From the NCBI RefSeq assembly GCF_020966635.1, contig NZ_JAJKFQ010000011.1:1426001-1490000 (forward strand): a stretch of DNA of 64,000 bases, in the 5' to 3' direction. The notes beneath the pieces were generated by a model. That model did no database searches. It saw only the letters and a list, made by a program, of their open reading frames with translations, and had not been told where the DNA came from. The translations under genes and the position numbers were made by a program. Positions within the stretch are counted from its first letter, which is position 1. Each line of letters begins with the position of its first letter. This document shows, piece by piece, positions 1 to 11,001 of the stretch. Source of the DNA: Stieleria sp. JC731. GTDB taxonomy: Bacteria; Planctomycetota; Planctomycetia; Pirellulales; Pirellulaceae.

Positions 1-286
1 CATTCAGGCAATCGCTCCAGGGGCGAATTCCGTGACCCATGGTGACTTTCGATGATGAGGAGGGAGGATTAGCAGCCGCTAAAGGTAAACGAGGCGGTGA
101 TGCCCGGTGTACTCATTTTAGCTCGCCTAACACCCACATGTTCATCGTGGTGACGACTTTGCAGTGGCTGACAGAGCAAGACCGTAGCGAAGTCACGCCA
201 TGTTCGAGTCACGGCAACGTCTTGCGGTGCTGCGCTCACAATCCAGAGATGCCAACGCGTATTCTCGTCTCGGCTTTTAGCTGCCC

Positions 287-322
287 CAGCTTTCAGTTAG
301 CCCAGCTTTCAGTTAGCCCAGC
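287..322. repeat. 16-bp short tandem repeat at the aroA 3' end
   Basis: The unit CAGCTTTCAGTTAGCC occurs twice in direct succession (287-302 and 303-318) and a third copy begins with CAGC at 319. The stop codon and last codons of the minus-strand aroA gene lie inside the repeat, so the repeat sets the C-terminal residues of the enzyme. The rest of bases 1-286 shows no convincing gene, RNA or repeat. Confidence 0.85.
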
Positions 323-1655
323 GATGTGGCCGGCCGATCAAGTCTTCCAAATCCTTGAAAAACTCGGGGTAGGTTTTAACGGTGCAGGATGGATCCAGGA
401 TTTGGACGCCTTCAGCAGCTAGGCCTGCCAACGAAAGGCTCATTGCCATGCGGTGGTCATGGTAGGTTTCCAAAGTCGCCGGTCGAATACCTCCCGCTGG
501 TGGTGTCACGGTCAAGCCGTCTTCATGTTCATCGACCGTTGCACCGAGCTTTCGAAGCTCGCAAGCCAAGTCACCGATGCGATCGGTCTCTTTGAAGCGG
601 TTGTGTGCCACACCACGAACGCGCGTCGGACCGTCAGCGAACAATGCGACCACGGACAGTGTTTGAACGGTATCGCTGATTGCGTTCATGTCGACATCGA
701 TTCCACGGTGGGCCCTGCCGCTGATCGTCATTGAATGATTATCGAATGTAAACGTGCAACCCATCTGCTCCAGGACTTTGCAGAAACCAACATCACCTTG
801 CATGGCGTCGGGCGTTAGCCCTTCAACCGTGACTTCTCCTCCGGTAATGGCGGCGGCGGCCCAAAAGTAACTTGCCGCCGATGCGTCCGGCTCGATCGCA
901 TAGTCGACACCACGATAGCCATTCTCAGAGACGACGACATTAACGCAGGACGTTTCTTCATCATCGTGAATTGCTACGTTCGCTCCGAACGATCGCATGA
1001 CTTCGGCAGTCATGTCGACATAGGGGCGCGATACCAGTTCACCCGTTACGTCGATGGTAATTTTGGGTAGCCGGTCTCCAATCGCGATCGGAGCCGCCAT
1101 CATCAAGCCACTGAGGTATTGGCTGCTCACGTTCCCGGCGACCTTGATGGTTGGCCCCGCCCAGCCGTCGGAGTTAATTCGCACTGGTGGGCAGCCGCCC
1201 GCCGATTCACATTGAATCTCACCTTGTTGAACATCGCGTAGGGCATCGACAAGGTCTGCGATCGGTCGCTCATGCATGCGAGGCACGCCAGACAATCGAT
1301 AGTGTCCACCCGCTGCAGATAGCGCCGCTGTCAAGAAACGGACGCTAGTTCCGCTGTTAGCGATAAACAGTTCCACCAGCTCGCTGGGTTTGGATCGCGA
1401 ACGGCCATCGACGCGGATTGTGTCGCCAGCGACTTCGACGTGCACGTTGCATTTTTGCAAACTGTCGATCATCACTGCGGTGTCTTCGCTGCGAAGGCAT
1501 CCCGACAGCGTCGACTGACCGTCAGCCATTGCCGCACAGATCAGTGCTCGGTTCGTCAAGCTCTTGCTTCCCGGTGGCCGAACACTTCCGCGAACAGGGC
1601 CGCCAGGAGTGACGACGACGCTTGCTGGAGGATCGACGGAGGCAGAAGAAGACAT
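309..1655 (-). CDS. aroA: 3-phosphoshikimate 1-carboxyvinyltransferase (EPSP synthase)
   Basis: Cytoplasmic enzyme of the shikimate pathway: it moves the enolpyruvyl group of phosphoenolpyruvate onto shikimate 3-phosphate. The 448 residues match the usual family length. Visible signatures are GSKSLTNRAL at 29-38 (K31, S32 for substrate binding), NSGTSVRF at 100-107 in the position of the family NAGTAMR loop, RFKETDR at 353-359, HDHRMAMS at 399-406 and a C-terminal TVKTYPEFF. The ATG start leaves a short N-terminal extension of about 17 residues before the first beta strand; no nearer start fits better. It is a single gene, divergent from the efflux operon across a 279-bp gap. The variant NSGTSVRF loop differs from the enterobacterial sequence, but I do not infer any drug phenotype from it. 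Confidence 0.97.
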   Translation of the reverse strand: MSSSASVDPPASVVVTPGGPVRGSVRPPGSKSLTNRALICAAMADGQSTLSGCLRSEDTAVMIDSLQKCNVHVEVAGDTIRVDGRSRSKPSELVELFIANSGTSVRFLTAALSAAGGHYRLSGVPRMHERPIADLVDALRDVQQGEIQCESAGGCPPVRINSDGWAGPTIKVAGNVSSQYLSGLMMAAPIAIGDRLPKITIDVTGELVSRPYVDMTAEVMRSFGANVAIHDDEETSCVNVVVSENGYRGVDYAIEPDASAASYFWAAAAITGGEVTVEGLTPDAMQGDVGFCKVLEQMGCTFTFDNHSMTISGRAHRGIDVDMNAISDTVQTLSVVALFADGPTRVRGVAHNRFKETDRIGDLACELRKLGATVDEHEDGLTVTPPAGGIRPATLETYHDHRMAMSLSLAGLAAEGVQILDPSCTVKTYPEFFKDLEDLIGRPHRWAN

Positions 1656-1934
1656 GGGAGACTGGCGAATTAGGGGGACTGGGAGGAAACGGTTGGTGTG
1701 TTTCCAGCGGCTGAAGCTTTCAATGTGCCAGTATCACCGGCAGCTACGGGTTGGATCAATCCCGCTTGAAACCGTCTGCCATTGTGCTTGCGATGGAAAG
1801 ATTGGGAACTGAAAGCAACGCAGTTTTACTCATTCCGCTGTTTTGAAGGCTTTCTGGGCAGGCATCGTCATTGTGTCAGCGTTCGACGACGATTGGGCTT
1901 GATGCAGCAAAGACGTAGATTTTAGACCACTGCT

Positions 1935-3527
1935 ATGAAAAGCCTCGCATCGCTTCGCGAGGGGATCTTGGTCCCCTGGCTAGTCCTGGTACCAGTTATT
2001 GGTCTGCTTATCGGTGGCGGCTGCGCTGTGAAGAAACAAACCGCGCCAGTCAAATTCACCCCCGAGGCCCCACCCGCGTTCACCGGCGGTGGCCAAGTCG
2101 TACCGCCGGATCAGTGGTGGGTGACGTTTGAAGATGAAGGCTTGAACCGTCAAATTGACCAGTTGTTCGATGGCAGTTTCACCCTGGCTACAGCGATTCA
2201 GCGTCTCAACGCGGCGCGAGCGGTTGCCCGGCGTGAAGCTTCGGATCTGTTCCCGGACCTCAACGGCGTCGGTTCGATCGGCAGCACCTTTGGCCCTGGA
2301 AGCGACAGCACCAGCTACACCTGGGGATTGGACGCGTCCTATCAAGTTGACTTGTGGGGGCGAATCGAATCGCGGGTCCAAGCGGAGCAGTTCCGTGCCG
2401 CAGCAACGCATGCGGATTACCACGCGGTTGCGTTAGCGTTGACGGCAGAAGTCGCCACGACGTGGTTTTCGCTGATCGAGGCCAACGCACAATTGGCGTT
2501 GCTCGACGACCAAATCGAAACAAATCAGATGGGCTTGCTGTTGCAAGAGGCCAGCTTCGGACAGGGGTTGATCCGCAGTCCAGACGTTTTGCGGCAACGA
2601 CAGCTGGTCGAATCAACCCTGGAACAGTCCGTCGTTGTCAAAGCCCGGATCGAGGTTCTGGAACATCAATTGGCCGTTTTGCTGGGCGAGATGCCGCAGA
2701 CCGCAGCCTATCGAACAGGCCGCCAGCTGCCCGGTTTGCCTCCCATGCCCGATACTGGCTTGCCGTCGGAGCTGCTTTGCCGGCGTCCCGACGTCCGCCG
2801 AGACTATTTGGCGTTTATGGCGGCGAACAAAGATCTCGCTTCGGCGATCACGGACCTGTATCCCCGCTTGAACCTGACAGGTTCGCTGCTGAATTCGGCG
2901 GAGAAGCCCGAAACGCTGTTCAGAGACTGGTTCCTGTCGATCGGCGGCCAGTTGGTCGCACCACTTTTGGACGGCGGTCAGCGGCGCGCCGAGATTGACC
3001 GAACGAACGCCCTGGTGCGCCAGCGATTCAACGAATACGGCGACACCATGCTGAACGCGTTTCGTGAAGTCGAGGACAGCCTCGCACGAGAAAAATACCA
3101 GCTTGAGCGGCTTACACACCTCCGTGCCCAAACCGAATTGGCTGGACAGGCCGCCGAGCAGCTTCGCGAGCAGTACTACATTAGCGACGCCGACTACCTT
3201 GACGTGCTCAGTGCGATTACCGCCGAACAAAGGTTGCAGCGCGAAACTTTGACAGCTCAATTAGAATTACTGCTGATCCGCGTGTCGCTGTACCTTGCAC
3301 TTGCGGGTGGCTTTGAACCCCGACCTCAAATCATTATTGAAATAGAAGACGTCACCGACTCAAGCGAATCGCAAATCGGACCTCAGGAAATCTCGCAGAT
3401 CAACGGTTTGCAGGATGGGATGAATGGCCAGCCGATGTTGGAGATTTCCGCACCTGGAAATGCCAACGATTTCGAAGAGTTACTTAAATCGGTGAACCGT
3501 CTTCCCGAGACCGATTTAGATGACTGA
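1935..3527 (+). CDS. TolC/NodT-family outer membrane efflux lipoprotein
   Basis: Outer membrane channel of a tripartite RND pump. Residues 1-30 form a lipoprotein signal: a hydrophobic stretch ends in LLIGGGC, which places the lipidated cysteine at C30. This is followed by the usual NodT opening with a WWVTFED-type segment (about residue 60) and two repeated outer membrane efflux halves rich in long helices. The [17 protein letters not shown] segment around residues 272-290 is the typical connector of this family. The C-terminus carries an extra acidic tail of about 70 residues after the last helical repeat. The gene is first in a three-gene operon; its stop codon overlaps the next start by 8 bp, so the three pump parts are probably translated together. 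The substrate cannot be told from sequence. Confidence 0.93.
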   Translation: MKSLASLREGILVPWLVLVPVIGLLIGGGCAVKKQTAPVKFTPEAPPAFTGGGQVVPPDQWWVTFEDEGLNRQIDQLFDGSFTLATAIQRLNAARAVARREASDLFPDLNGVGSIGSTFGPGSDSTSYTWGLDASYQVDLWGRIESRVQAEQFRAAATHADYHAVALALTAEVATTWFSLIEANAQLALLDDQIETNQMGLLLQEASFGQGLIRSPDVLRQRQLVESTLEQSVVVKARIEVLEHQLAVLLGEMPQTAAYRTGRQLPGLPPMPDTGLPSELLCRRPDVRRDYLAFMAANKDLASAITDLYPRLNLTGSLLNSAEKPETLFRDWFLSIGGQLVAPLLDGGQRRAEIDRTNALVRQRFNEYGDTMLNAFREVEDSLAREKYQLERLTHLRAQTELAGQAAEQLREQYYISDADYLDVLSAITAEQRLQRETLTAQLELLLIRVSLYLALAGGFEPRPQIIIEIEDVTDSSESQIGPQEISQINGLQDGMNGQPMLEISAPGNANDFEELLKSVNRLPETDLDD

Positions 3528-4776
3528 TGAATCGAATCCACGTATCGTCTGGCGATTGTTACGTTTCTTAGGCAATGTTCTTGCCTGTGCCGCAATTCTT
3601 GGTGCTTCGATTGCCGCGATCATCGTGATCAATCGTACCGAGCCCACGGCGGAAAAAATCACCGCGACTCGAAAGTCGTCCGCTTTGGTCGAGACCGTCA
3701 CGGTAACTCGGGGAACGTACTCGCCGAAGCTAGTGGTCCTTGGGAAAGTTCAGCCGGCGCAGGATATCACGCTAAGTCCTCGGATTCGTGGCCAAGTGAT
3801 CGAGCTGTCTGCGAATTTCGTTCCCGGTGGAATGGTTAGCAAAGGCGACTTGCTGTTGCAGATCGATCCTGCCGACTTTGAAAATGCACTTTCAATCAGC
3901 CAAAGTGAACTTGATCAGGCGCAGGCATCGCTTGAGATCGAAGAAGGGCGGCAGAGCTTAGCCAAGAAAGAACTGGCTCTGCTAGAAAATACGATCAAGG
4001 AAACGAACCGATCGTTGGTGCTTCGTGAACCACAAATTGCTTCGATCCGTGCCGAAGTCAGTGCGGCCGAAGCGGCGATCGAACGAGCGAAATTGGATCT
4101 CGATCGAACAAAGATCCTCGCGCCTTTCGACGCGCAGATCCTAACCCGTTCGGTTAATGTGGGCTCCCAGGTGGCGACCGGTGATGAGCTTGCTCAGCTG
4201 GTCGGTGTCGACGAATATTGGATCATCGCTGCGGTGCCTGTCCGCAGCTTGCAATGGATCCAGTTCCCAAAAGAAGGCACGGACGGATCCAAAACAGAGG
4301 GCTCGTTGGTTCGTCTGCGGAACCCAGATTCTTGGCCGGAAGGTGCCGAGCGAATGGGGGTGGTTTCTCGGATGATCGGATCACTGGACCAGCAAACTCG
4401 ATTAGCACGAGTCTTAGTAACGATCGCTGACCCGTTGGGCCAACAAGCTGATGCACCGCCGCTGATTTTGGAGACCTTGATCGAAACTGAAATCGAAGGC
4501 AAACCGATCCCAGATGTGTTTCGATTGGAACGAAAGCTGGTTCGTGAATCCGACAAGATTTGGGTGATGAAGGATGAGAAGCTTGAGATCCGTCAGGCCG
4601 AAGTCGTCTTTCGCGATGCAGAGTATGCCTACGTTTCAGCTGGGCTAGACGAAGGCGATGAAGTTGTCAAAACGACGCTGGCGACTGTCGCCGAAGGTGT
4701 CGGTCTAAAGAAGATTAACGGCGATGACTCGGATCAGCAATCTGACAACGATTCTGATGTCGAGGTAGGGTCTTGA
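3520..4776 (+). CDS. RND efflux periplasmic adaptor (HlyD/membrane fusion protein)
   Basis: The adaptor joins the inner membrane RND permease to the outer membrane channel. 418 residues. One hydrophobic segment (about residues 12-33) anchors it in the inner membrane. It is followed by the first lipoyl half (about 60-115, [19 protein letters not shown]), a coiled-coil hairpin of Glu/Gln/Ala-rich helices (about 125-190), the second lipoyl half with the family phrase [14 protein letters not shown] near 200, and beta-barrel and membrane-proximal domains. It starts inside the stop region of the channel gene (8-bp overlap), and its own stop TGA overlaps a possible TTG start of the permease. The last 15 residues are Asp/Ser rich. 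The order channel-adaptor-permease is complete. Confidence 0.94.
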   Translation: MTDESNPRIVWRLLRFLGNVLACAAILGASIAAIIVINRTEPTAEKITATRKSSALVETVTVTRGTYSPKLVVLGKVQPAQDITLSPRIRGQVIELSANFVPGGMVSKGDLLLQIDPADFENALSISQSELDQAQASLEIEEGRQSLAKKELALLENTIKETNRSLVLREPQIASIRAEVSAAEAAIERAKLDLDRTKILAPFDAQILTRSVNVGSQVATGDELAQLVGVDEYWIIAAVPVRSLQWIQFPKEGTDGSKTEGSLVRLRNPDSWPEGAERMGVVSRMIGSLDQQTRLARVLVTIADPLGQQADAPPLILETLIETEIEGKPIPDVFRLERKLVRESDKIWVMKDEKLEIRQAEVVFRDAEYAYVSAGLDEGDEVVKTTLATVAEGVGLKKINGDDSDQQSDNDSDVEVGS

Positions 4777-4778
4777 TC

Positions 4779-7700
4779 ATGGTGACTTCTCACACCGAAA
4801 CCAGCGAAGACACTTCGCTTCAGAACGAACCGGCAGCCGATCAAACGACGCCCCGGTTCCGCGGGCCGATCGCCTGGATGGCTCATAATTCGATCGCCGC
4901 AAACCTGTTGATGTTTATTTTGCTGGGTGGCGGAATCTGGTCGGCATTTGCGATTCAGAAAGAAGTCTTTCCGCAGTTTCAGCTCGACGTTGTCGAAGTC
5001 AGTGTCGGATATCCGGGGGCTTCTCCTGAAGAAGTCGAACAGGGCATTTTGCGCCCCATCGAGGGCGCCATCCGCGGCGTGGAAGGCATTCGTGAGATCA
5101 CCAGCGAGGCCCGCGAAGGTCGCGCGCGTGTGATGATCGAATTGGTTGCCGGTCAAGAACGCATGAAAGTGTTCCAAGACATCGACCAAGCTGTCAATCG
5201 GATCCGCACGTTCCCTGATCAAATCGAACAGCCCGAGGTCAGGTTGCAGTCGGAGCAGCGCGAAGCGATGCAAATTGCCTTGTATGGTCCGATCGATGTT
5301 TGGGCACTGCGCAAGCTGGCGGAACAGCTTCGCGATCAACTGCAGGCTCACGAGCAAATCACGCAGGTCGAACTGCGCCGCGTACCGGCCTATGTGACAC
5401 ACATCGAAATTCCACGCCAGCGTTTGCGTGAATACGGTTTGACGCTTTCCGATGTCGCGAATGTGATCCGCAGCAGCAGTCAGGATGTACCCGCCGGATC
5501 GGTGCAAACCAACGCGGGAGAGATCTTGTTGCGTGTGAAGGCTCGTAAACAATGGGCCGAAGAATTCGCTGCGATGGAAGTCGTCAGCGGCCGCGACGGA
5601 CCAGCCGTGACACTCGGTGAAATCGCCAGCATACGCGACGGATTTGAAGAGGTCGGTTTCCACTCGCAGTTCAGCCAAACACCATCCGTTGAGCTGGATA
5701 TCTTCCGCACCGGTTCGCAATCACCGAGTGATGTGGCCAATGCGGTTGCCGAGACCATGGAAGGTTTCGAATCGGTGCTGCCCCCGGGCGTCAAGTGGCG
5801 GGTGGATCGGAACAACGCAGAGGAGTTTCGCAGGCGGCTTAACTTGGTGATCGAAAACGCGATCATGGCTGTCGTGATCGTTCTTTTGATTCTGGCGCTG
5901 TTCTTGGAATTTCGCTTGGCCTTTTGGGTGATGATGGGAATGGCGGTTTCGTTCATCGGCGGCTTGCTGTTGCTGCCGGTCGCTGATGTCAGCGTCAATA
6001 TGATTTCGCTATTCGGCTTTCTTGTCGTGCTGGGAATCGTCGTCGATGACGCGGTTGTCGTCGGTGAGAACGTTTATGAGAAGCGGTTGGAGACTGGGGA
6101 TGACGAGCGTGCTGCGATTGAGGGTACGCGTGAAGTCGCCGGTCCGGTTGTCTTCAGTATCCTGACGAACATCGTGGCCTTCGTGCCGTTGATGTTCATC
6201 CCGGGTGAAACCGGAAAGTTCTGGGGGCCTCTTCCCGTCGTGGTGATCTTGGTCCTTTCGCTTTCGCTGATCGAGTCACTCTTTATTCTGCCGGCACACT
6301 TGGCGCACGCTCGCAAGGCAGGTCGCAAAGGAGGACTCGGCGGCTTCTTGCATGGTGGCCAGCAAGCGTTCAGTCGTGGATTCAACAGGCTGATCGAAGT
6401 CGCGTTTCAGCCGGTGCTACTGTTGTGTTTGCGATACCGATACGTCACCGCCAGTATCGCCCTTGGGCTTTTCTTGATTGTCACCGGGTACGCCACGAGC
6501 GCGCACATGGGGATGATTCTGATGCCGGAAGTCTCCGCCGATGAGATCGAAGCAGGGGTGCGGATGCCTGTCGGAACCACGCAAGCTCAAGCTGCCGAGA
6601 TCGCCGATGCGGTCACCAAAGCCAGTTTGAAAATGTTCGAAGAGCACGACCTTTACAAGGTCGCCGAGGGCATCAAAACGAACGTCCGTGGCCAGAGCTT
6701 TATCGATGTCGAGATCGTGATGAAGCCGCCGGATCAGCGTGACATGACCGCGAAAGAAGTCATTGATCTCTGGCGTGATTCGATCGGAGATTTGCCGGGG
6801 GTGAATCAGGTGACGTTCGAGGCCGAAAGCGGCCCGGGCGGCTATCGACGCGCGATCAGTATTGATCTGAGCCACAGCGATATCAGCGTTCTTGAAAAAG
6901 CTTCGCAGACGCTGGTCGAGCGGTGCGAAAGCTTTGCGAATGTGCGTGATGTCAGTGACAGTTACAACAAAGGCAAAGTCCAGTACGACTTTCGATTGCG
7001 TCCCGAAGGTCGCGCGCTCGGTTTGACCGATGAAGAACTGGGCGATCAGCTTCGCGGGGCTTTCTTTGGTTCACTCGCGCTGCGTTTGCTGCGTGGGACA
7101 AACGAAAACGAAGTGCGGGTGAAACTGCCCGAAGACGAACGGGAGGACATCTACAGCCTGGAGGATCTGATTATCCGGACACCTTCCGGAGTCGAGGTTC
7201 CGTTGCTGGATGTCGCTGATGTTGAGCAGACACTCGCTTTCCGCTCGATCGAAAGACGCGACGGCAGGCGAGTGATCAACGTTTCGATGGATGTCGAGCC
7301 AAAACGTGCGGTCACTCAGGTTATCCAAGCGCTTCGCAACGATGTGCTGCCCGAACTTCGTGAAAGCTACCCCGGGATCACGTGGAGCTTCGAAGGTAGC
7401 GATGCCGAAATGCGGCAGGCCACTTCATCACTTTGGGGATCGTTCGGATTGGCCCTAGCGGTGATTTATTCACTGCTGGCGATCGCCTTCCGTGGCTACA
7501 TTCAACCACTGGTTGTTTTGGTGGCGATTCCCTTTGGCGTCGTTGGTGCAGTCTTAGGACACATTGTGCTGGGCTACGATATTTCGCTTGTCAGCCTGAT
7601 GGGTGTGATCGCGCTTTCGGGGGTCGTGATCAATGATTCACTGATCATGATCGACTATGCAAATCGTCGTAGGAAAACTTGCTCGGCTTATGAAGCGATC

Positions 7701-7949
7701 TCGCAAGCGGGCGTTCGTCGCTTCAGACCGATTCTGTTGACAACGCTGACCACATTTGGCGGATTGGTCCCGCTGATCTTCGAAGATTCGTTGCAGGCAC
7801 AGTACATCATCCCGATGGCGATCTCGCTAGGATTCGGCATCCTGTTTTCGACAGCCATCATTCTTGTGTTGGTGCCTTGCCTATACCTGATTCTCGAAGA
7901 CATTCACGTGCTATTCACTGGTCGTCCGACGGTTCCGAGTGAATCATGA
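4779..7949 (+). CDS. RND efflux permease (AcrB/HAE-like)
   Basis: Proton-driven inner membrane transporter, the motor of the tripartite pump. About 1056 residues from the ATG at 4779; a TTG two codons earlier (4773) is also open but is less likely to be used. Twelve membrane segments in two halves are visible: TM1 near residues 35-55, TMs 2-6 near 340-490, TM7 near 565, and TMs 8-12 near 890-1040. The proton-relay pair of acidic residues is present in [17 protein letters not shown] of TM4. The porter phrases [15 protein letters not shown] and [10 protein letters not shown] near the start are typical of HAE-type pumps rather than SecDF or MMPL. It ends 33 bp from a convergent small membrane gene. 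No local regulator gene is present. Confidence 0.94.
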   Translation: MVTSHTETSEDTSLQNEPAADQTTPRFRGPIAWMAHNSIAANLLMFILLGGGIWSAFAIQKEVFPQFQLDVVEVSVGYPGASPEEVEQGILRPIEGAIRGVEGIREITSEAREGRARVMIELVAGQERMKVFQDIDQAVNRIRTFPDQIEQPEVRLQSEQREAMQIALYGPIDVWALRKLAEQLRDQLQAHEQITQVELRRVPAYVTHIEIPRQRLREYGLTLSDVANVIRSSSQDVPAGSVQTNAGEILLRVKARKQWAEEFAAMEVVSGRDGPAVTLGEIASIRDGFEEVGFHSQFSQTPSVELDIFRTGSQSPSDVANAVAETMEGFESVLPPGVKWRVDRNNAEEFRRRLNLVIENAIMAVVIVLLILALFLEFRLAFWVMMGMAVSFIGGLLLLPVADVSVNMISLFGFLVVLGIVVDDAVVVGENVYEKRLETGDDERAAIEGTREVAGPVVFSILTNIVAFVPLMFIPGETGKFWGPLPVVVILVLSLSLIESLFILPAHLAHARKAGRKGGLGGFLHGGQQAFSRGFNRLIEVAFQPVLLLCLRYRYVTASIALGLFLIVTGYATSAHMGMILMPEVSADEIEAGVRMPVGTTQAQAAEIADAVTKASLKMFEEHDLYKVAEGIKTNVRGQSFIDVEIVMKPPDQRDMTAKEVIDLWRDSIGDLPGVNQVTFEAESGPGGYRRAISIDLSHSDISVLEKASQTLVERCESFANVRDVSDSYNKGKVQYDFRLRPEGRALGLTDEELGDQLRGAFFGSLALRLLRGTNENEVRVKLPEDEREDIYSLEDLIIRTPSGVEVPLLDVADVEQTLAFRSIERRDGRRVINVSMDVEPKRAVTQVIQALRNDVLPELRESYPGITWSFEGSDAEMRQATSSLWGSFGLALAVIYSLLAIAFRGYIQPLVVLVAIPFGVVGAVLGHIVLGYDISLVSLMGVIALSGVVINDSLIMIDYANRRRKTCSAYEAISQAGVRRFRPILLTTLTTFGGLVPLIFEDSLQAQYIIPMAISLGFGILFSTAIILVLVPCLYLILEDIHVLFTGRPTVPSES

Positions 7950-7982
7950 CGCCTTGGCGGATGAATGATCGTCCGCGGTGTT

Positions 7983-8279
7983 TCAGTAGGCAGCGAACTC
8001 TTCATGCTCAGTTCGCACGGTGATGTCGCCACGTCCTGGGATGATAAAGACTCCCAAGATCATTGCAGCCAGCGTCACCGTGTGGATCAACCACGCGTCG
8101 TGCAAACCGGCTACCGTTCGAAGGGTAATCAAGCTTGTCACGATCAGCGTTGTGATGAAGCGGCGTTCTGCACGCACGAGTTCTTCGCCAACAGACAGCT
8201 TCGTTGATAGGAGCGCCCACAGCCCAACCACTGGCAGGGTCAGTGCGATAAACACGTTTGTGATTTCAATTGGGCTCAT
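7983..8279 (-). CDS. Small hypothetical membrane protein (98 aa)
   Basis: Not recognised as a named family. The 98 residues contain three probable membrane helices: residues 5-25 (ITNVFIALTLPVVGLWALL), about 40-58, and about 65-83 (IHTVTLAAMILGVFII), with a loop of charged residues (ELVRAERR) between the first and second. The C-terminus (RTEHEEFAAY) is acidic. It has an ATG start, and its 3' end faces the RND permease with 33 bp between the stops. The hydrophobicity pattern and lack of a competing frame support a real gene, but the ribosome binding site is weak. A link to the neighbouring pump is not shown by anything except position. Confidence 0.7.
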   Translation of the reverse strand: MSPIEITNVFIALTLPVVGLWALLSTKLSVGEELVRAERRFITTLIVTSLITLRTVAGLHDAWLIHTVTLAAMILGVFIIPGRGDITVRTEHEEFAAY

Positions 8280-8538
8280 ATCGACGATCCATCATCCGAA
8301 GAGAGAAGAGACATCCTTTTCCAAAGCATCCCAGGAGACCGCATAACACGGAAAGTGCGACTTGAGCCTTTCTTGTCGGAATCTGGGATTTAGTCAGGTT
8401 TTTGAAGCGATGCGACTCCGCATCGCTGTTGACGCTCTCGATAAGTTGCACTTCCCGTGCCAGCAAACGCTTCGCTTGCCGGCGATGGGACAAAATGAGA
8501 CTCAAATCCTTCAAAAACCGCGTTCTAAAGCGATTTTA

Positions 8539-9612
8539 TTAGACGCGAAGCATAATTCCGATCGCTTCGAGGTAACGTTGGACCGTATCCGGATCGACGT
8601 CGCGCCATCCAGATGACTTATGTCGCAAGATGGAAAGTTTCATCGATTCGACGGCATCGGAAAGGTCGCCAGGTAGCTCCGGTAGCCCCATGAAAGGCTG
8701 GACGGGGTCGGTCGGGCGTTCGTCCGAATCTGCGTCGGCTGATTCGGCGGTTTCGCCACCTGCAGTAGCGGTTGCCTGACCCGCCATGGTTTGCAGCTCT
8801 TCCTCTTCGCCAAAGTCAGGTCCTTCGGGAACTGGTCCCGTGGCGACGGGAGACCCATCGTTGTCGTACTCTCGGGAGTTACGATCACCTTGGGCTGGCT
8901 CGTTGAACGTCACATCTTCGTCCGTGTCGACTTCAACGATTTGGCTTGCCGTTGGGCGGTTGCTTTCGACGGCCCCTTCCGCTTTCCAGCGGCTTTCTCG
9001 CATCGCGGAGATGCTCCATTTTTCCTTGGAGGCTCCTTCGAGCCACATTGGAGCGTCTTCCCAGTCGAGCGCGGCTAAGAAGTGACTCCAGTAAAGTCCT
9101 TCATAGCTATCGTAGGTGTCATTGAAACGTTCGTAGACACGTCGAAGGCGTCCGACGTGTGGGGACGTGACTCCACCGACCCTTCGTGACCACGCTTCAT
9201 CGCTGTATTGGGTCGCGTCAACGCCGGAGGCTATCAGTTTTGCTCTCCACTCGCTGATGATGCGGCCTTTTTCCCAGTTGGTCGTGCTGATCAGTTTGTT
9301 CCACAGACCGACATAGGGTTCAGCCAGCTCGCTGGCGCGTTCAAGGTCTTCTTGGCTGATTGCTTCGGGGGATTGGTCAGCGTCTTCCCAAGCGGCTCTG
9401 GCCGCATCCAAATCCTCGTCTTGGATCGCTTCGGCGACGGGCTGTTCGGGAGTCTCTGACATGGACGATTCGGATTGTTCTGTATTGGTTTCCAGCGAGC
9501 CATCGGCTGCTTCCGGCAGCGGTTCGGTTGCTTGTGCAACCTCATCGGTCACTGGTGAAACTGAGTCTTGATCAACCGGGATGGCGTTTCCGTTGAATTC
9601 TTCCTGATCCAT
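8539..9612 (-). CDS. Hypothetical acidic protein with a WSH-type helical motif (357 aa)
   Basis: I do not recognise a characterised family. The preferred start is the ATG at 9612 (MDQEEFNGN), preceded on the minus strand by AAGGA at about 12 bases; the open frame extends to 9765, but that part looks non-coding. Residues 1-100 are an acidic, Glu/Ser/Thr/Pro-rich, probably disordered arm. Residues about 100-220 are a Trp-rich helical region containing YVGLWNKLISTTNWEKGR and LYWSHFLAALDWEDAPMWL. The WSH-x-L-x-D-W-x-A order resembles the helix-turn-helix region seen in DUF3102/DUF1016-N type DNA-binding proteins, which is only a resemblance. A second acidic linker follows, then a short helical C-terminus. 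No signal peptide or membrane helix. A single gene with non-coding gaps on both sides. Confidence 0.75.
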   Translation of the reverse strand: MDQEEFNGNAIPVDQDSVSPVTDEVAQATEPLPEAADGSLETNTEQSESSMSETPEQPVAEAIQDEDLDAARAAWEDADQSPEAISQEDLERASELAEPYVGLWNKLISTTNWEKGRIISEWRAKLIASGVDATQYSDEAWSRRVGGVTSPHVGRLRRVYERFNDTYDSYEGLYWSHFLAALDWEDAPMWLEGASKEKWSISAMRESRWKAEGAVESNRPTASQIVEVDTDEDVTFNEPAQGDRNSREYDNDGSPVATGPVPEGPDFGEEEELQTMAGQATATAGGETAESADADSDERPTDPVQPFMGLPELPGDLSDAVESMKLSILRHKSSGWRDVDPDTVQRYLEAIGIMLRV

Positions 9613-10036
9613 CGTGGCGGCGAGTTCCTTGGAGAAAAAAAGAAGAAACGATGAACTTCGATATAGGTCACGTACGCTATCCGATCCAACGTGAAACAGG
9701 AAACGCTGTTGGCTTTGTTCCGCTGCGACACCGCGATTTCCAAGTCGCAGACACCAACTGGGCAAAGTTTGACATGTGGAAACTCTGTCGACCTTTGCCA
9801 GCCCCAGGCTACAATTGCAAAACTCCCCTCATCCGAGCGTGTCAAGCTGCCCCCACACCGCTCGTGCTCAGCGAAGCGGTACTCGTACTTCGACAACGGC
9901 CAAAAATCACGCCGACGAAAAACCAACGCGACCCTGGGACTTCGAGTACGAGGAAACGAGTACCGGCTGAGGCCTGAGTAAGAGTACGATTTTGGGCAGC
10001 CAAGCGGTGCTCGCCTTCAGTCCACGGCACTGGTAC
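9613..10036. other. 424-bp intergenic region with a GTACTCG inverted repeat
   Basis: No convincing gene. CGGTACTCG at 9877-9885 is the exact reverse complement of CGAGTACCG at 9957-9965, and further partial copies (CTCGTAC, GAGTACGAG, GGTACTC) are scattered from 9870 to 10035. The short open frames crossing it encode repetitive Tyr/Glu/Arg peptides that look like translations of a repeat rather than proteins. It probably belongs to a dispersed intergenic repeat family of this genome; copies elsewhere cannot be counted from this window. Confidence 0.6.
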
Positions 10037-10957
10037 TCAGACCGCAGTCGTTTTTCGCTTTCGTTTCAACAGGCAGCAAGATGAGAGCAACATCAACGGA
10101 GCCACAATTGACGGTTCCGGAATCGCGGTGATCTGCACGGAATCAGCCAAGGAAGTGAGCGTTGACCATTCCGAACTCGAGACGTTTGCCCAACTGCTGA
10201 CGCTGTCGTAGGAAATGTCTCCCACATTTTCGTTGTAGATCGATCGATAGATCACAAGACTAGCTAGGCGAGATCCTTGTCTGGAAGCGTGATAATTATC
10301 CGAGGCGTAAAGAAATCCATCAAAGCCACCTTGTTCAAAGGCGTCGCCGACAGGGGCAACTTCTGCCACCGACTGACCGATGGCTTGGTTGATTGCCTCG
10401 CTCGCTAAGGCATAGTTGTCACGAATCTCAGCTTGCATTGCTGCAGGGTTGGCGAACGATGGGTTGGTGCCAGAGTAAAAGCTGTGGGGTGCCTCACGTG
10501 CCCATGTTTCGAACAAAATGATTCCCGCATCGGATGCTGTTGGAAAACTACGGAGCAGATTGCTCATCGCAACCGCGTCAGGAATGAAATCCGTTGCGGG
10601 TGACTGCAAATGAGTCGCCTCGGTGCTGTATCCCTGCAGAATCGCAAAGTCGAACTGACCCGCACCGATCGCTGACGACAACACATTGTTTTGTGGTGCC
10701 GAATTGACTTGGCCGATGTGGTAATCGAGATCTTGCCCGCCAGCCAAATCGGCGACGATCGTTGGACGAGCCTTACCATCTGCCTCCGCAATTCGACCCA
10801 CCGCATTTGGCACGTTGTCGCCGATGGTGAAGCTGTTTCCGAAAAACAGCAAGTTCAACGGGTCTTCCGCAAAACTTTGGTTCGTCGCCGCAGCGAATGT
10901 GAACAAAAGCGAGAAAACGCAGACGTTCAGACGAACGAGTTGAGTAAAGGGAGGCAT
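10037..10957 (-). CDS. SGNH/GDSL-like secreted hydrolase with PEP-CTERM anchor
   Basis: Exported protein of 306 residues. A signal peptide covers residues 1-30 (VCVFSLLFTFAAATNQSFA). The mature start LNLLFFGNSFTIGDN contains the block I serine of an SGNH-type fold, and SDNYHASRQGSRLASL near residue 220 supplies the Asp and His of block V. The catalytic role as an esterase or deacetylase is an inference from these blocks. The C-terminus has the PEP-CTERM pattern: IPEPS, a hydrophobic stretch with two Cys, then KRKRKTT. Proteins of this class are cleaved and anchored by an exosortase, which is not encoded in this window. The neighbouring gene on the same strand is a second PEP-CTERM protein. 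Confidence 0.85.
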   Translation of the reverse strand: MPPFTQLVRLNVCVFSLLFTFAAATNQSFAEDPLNLLFFGNSFTIGDNVPNAVGRIAEADGKARPTIVADLAGGQDLDYHIGQVNSAPQNNVLSSAIGAGQFDFAILQGYSTEATHLQSPATDFIPDAVAMSNLLRSFPTASDAGIILFETWAREAPHSFYSGTNPSFANPAAMQAEIRDNYALASEAINQAIGQSVAEVAPVGDAFEQGGFDGFLYASDNYHASRQGSRLASLVIYRSIYNENVGDISYDSVSSWANVSSSEWSTLTSLADSVQITAIPEPSIVAPLMLLSSCCLLKRKRKTTAV

Positions 10958-11001
10958 CGGCAGAGGCGAGCTAGCGGAAGGTGGGGAGACAACTTACGGC
11001 C

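Noticed and set aside
4734-5720. 328-codon minus-strand frame
   Set aside because: It is a shadow of the RND permease gene on the plus strand, with no domain of its own.
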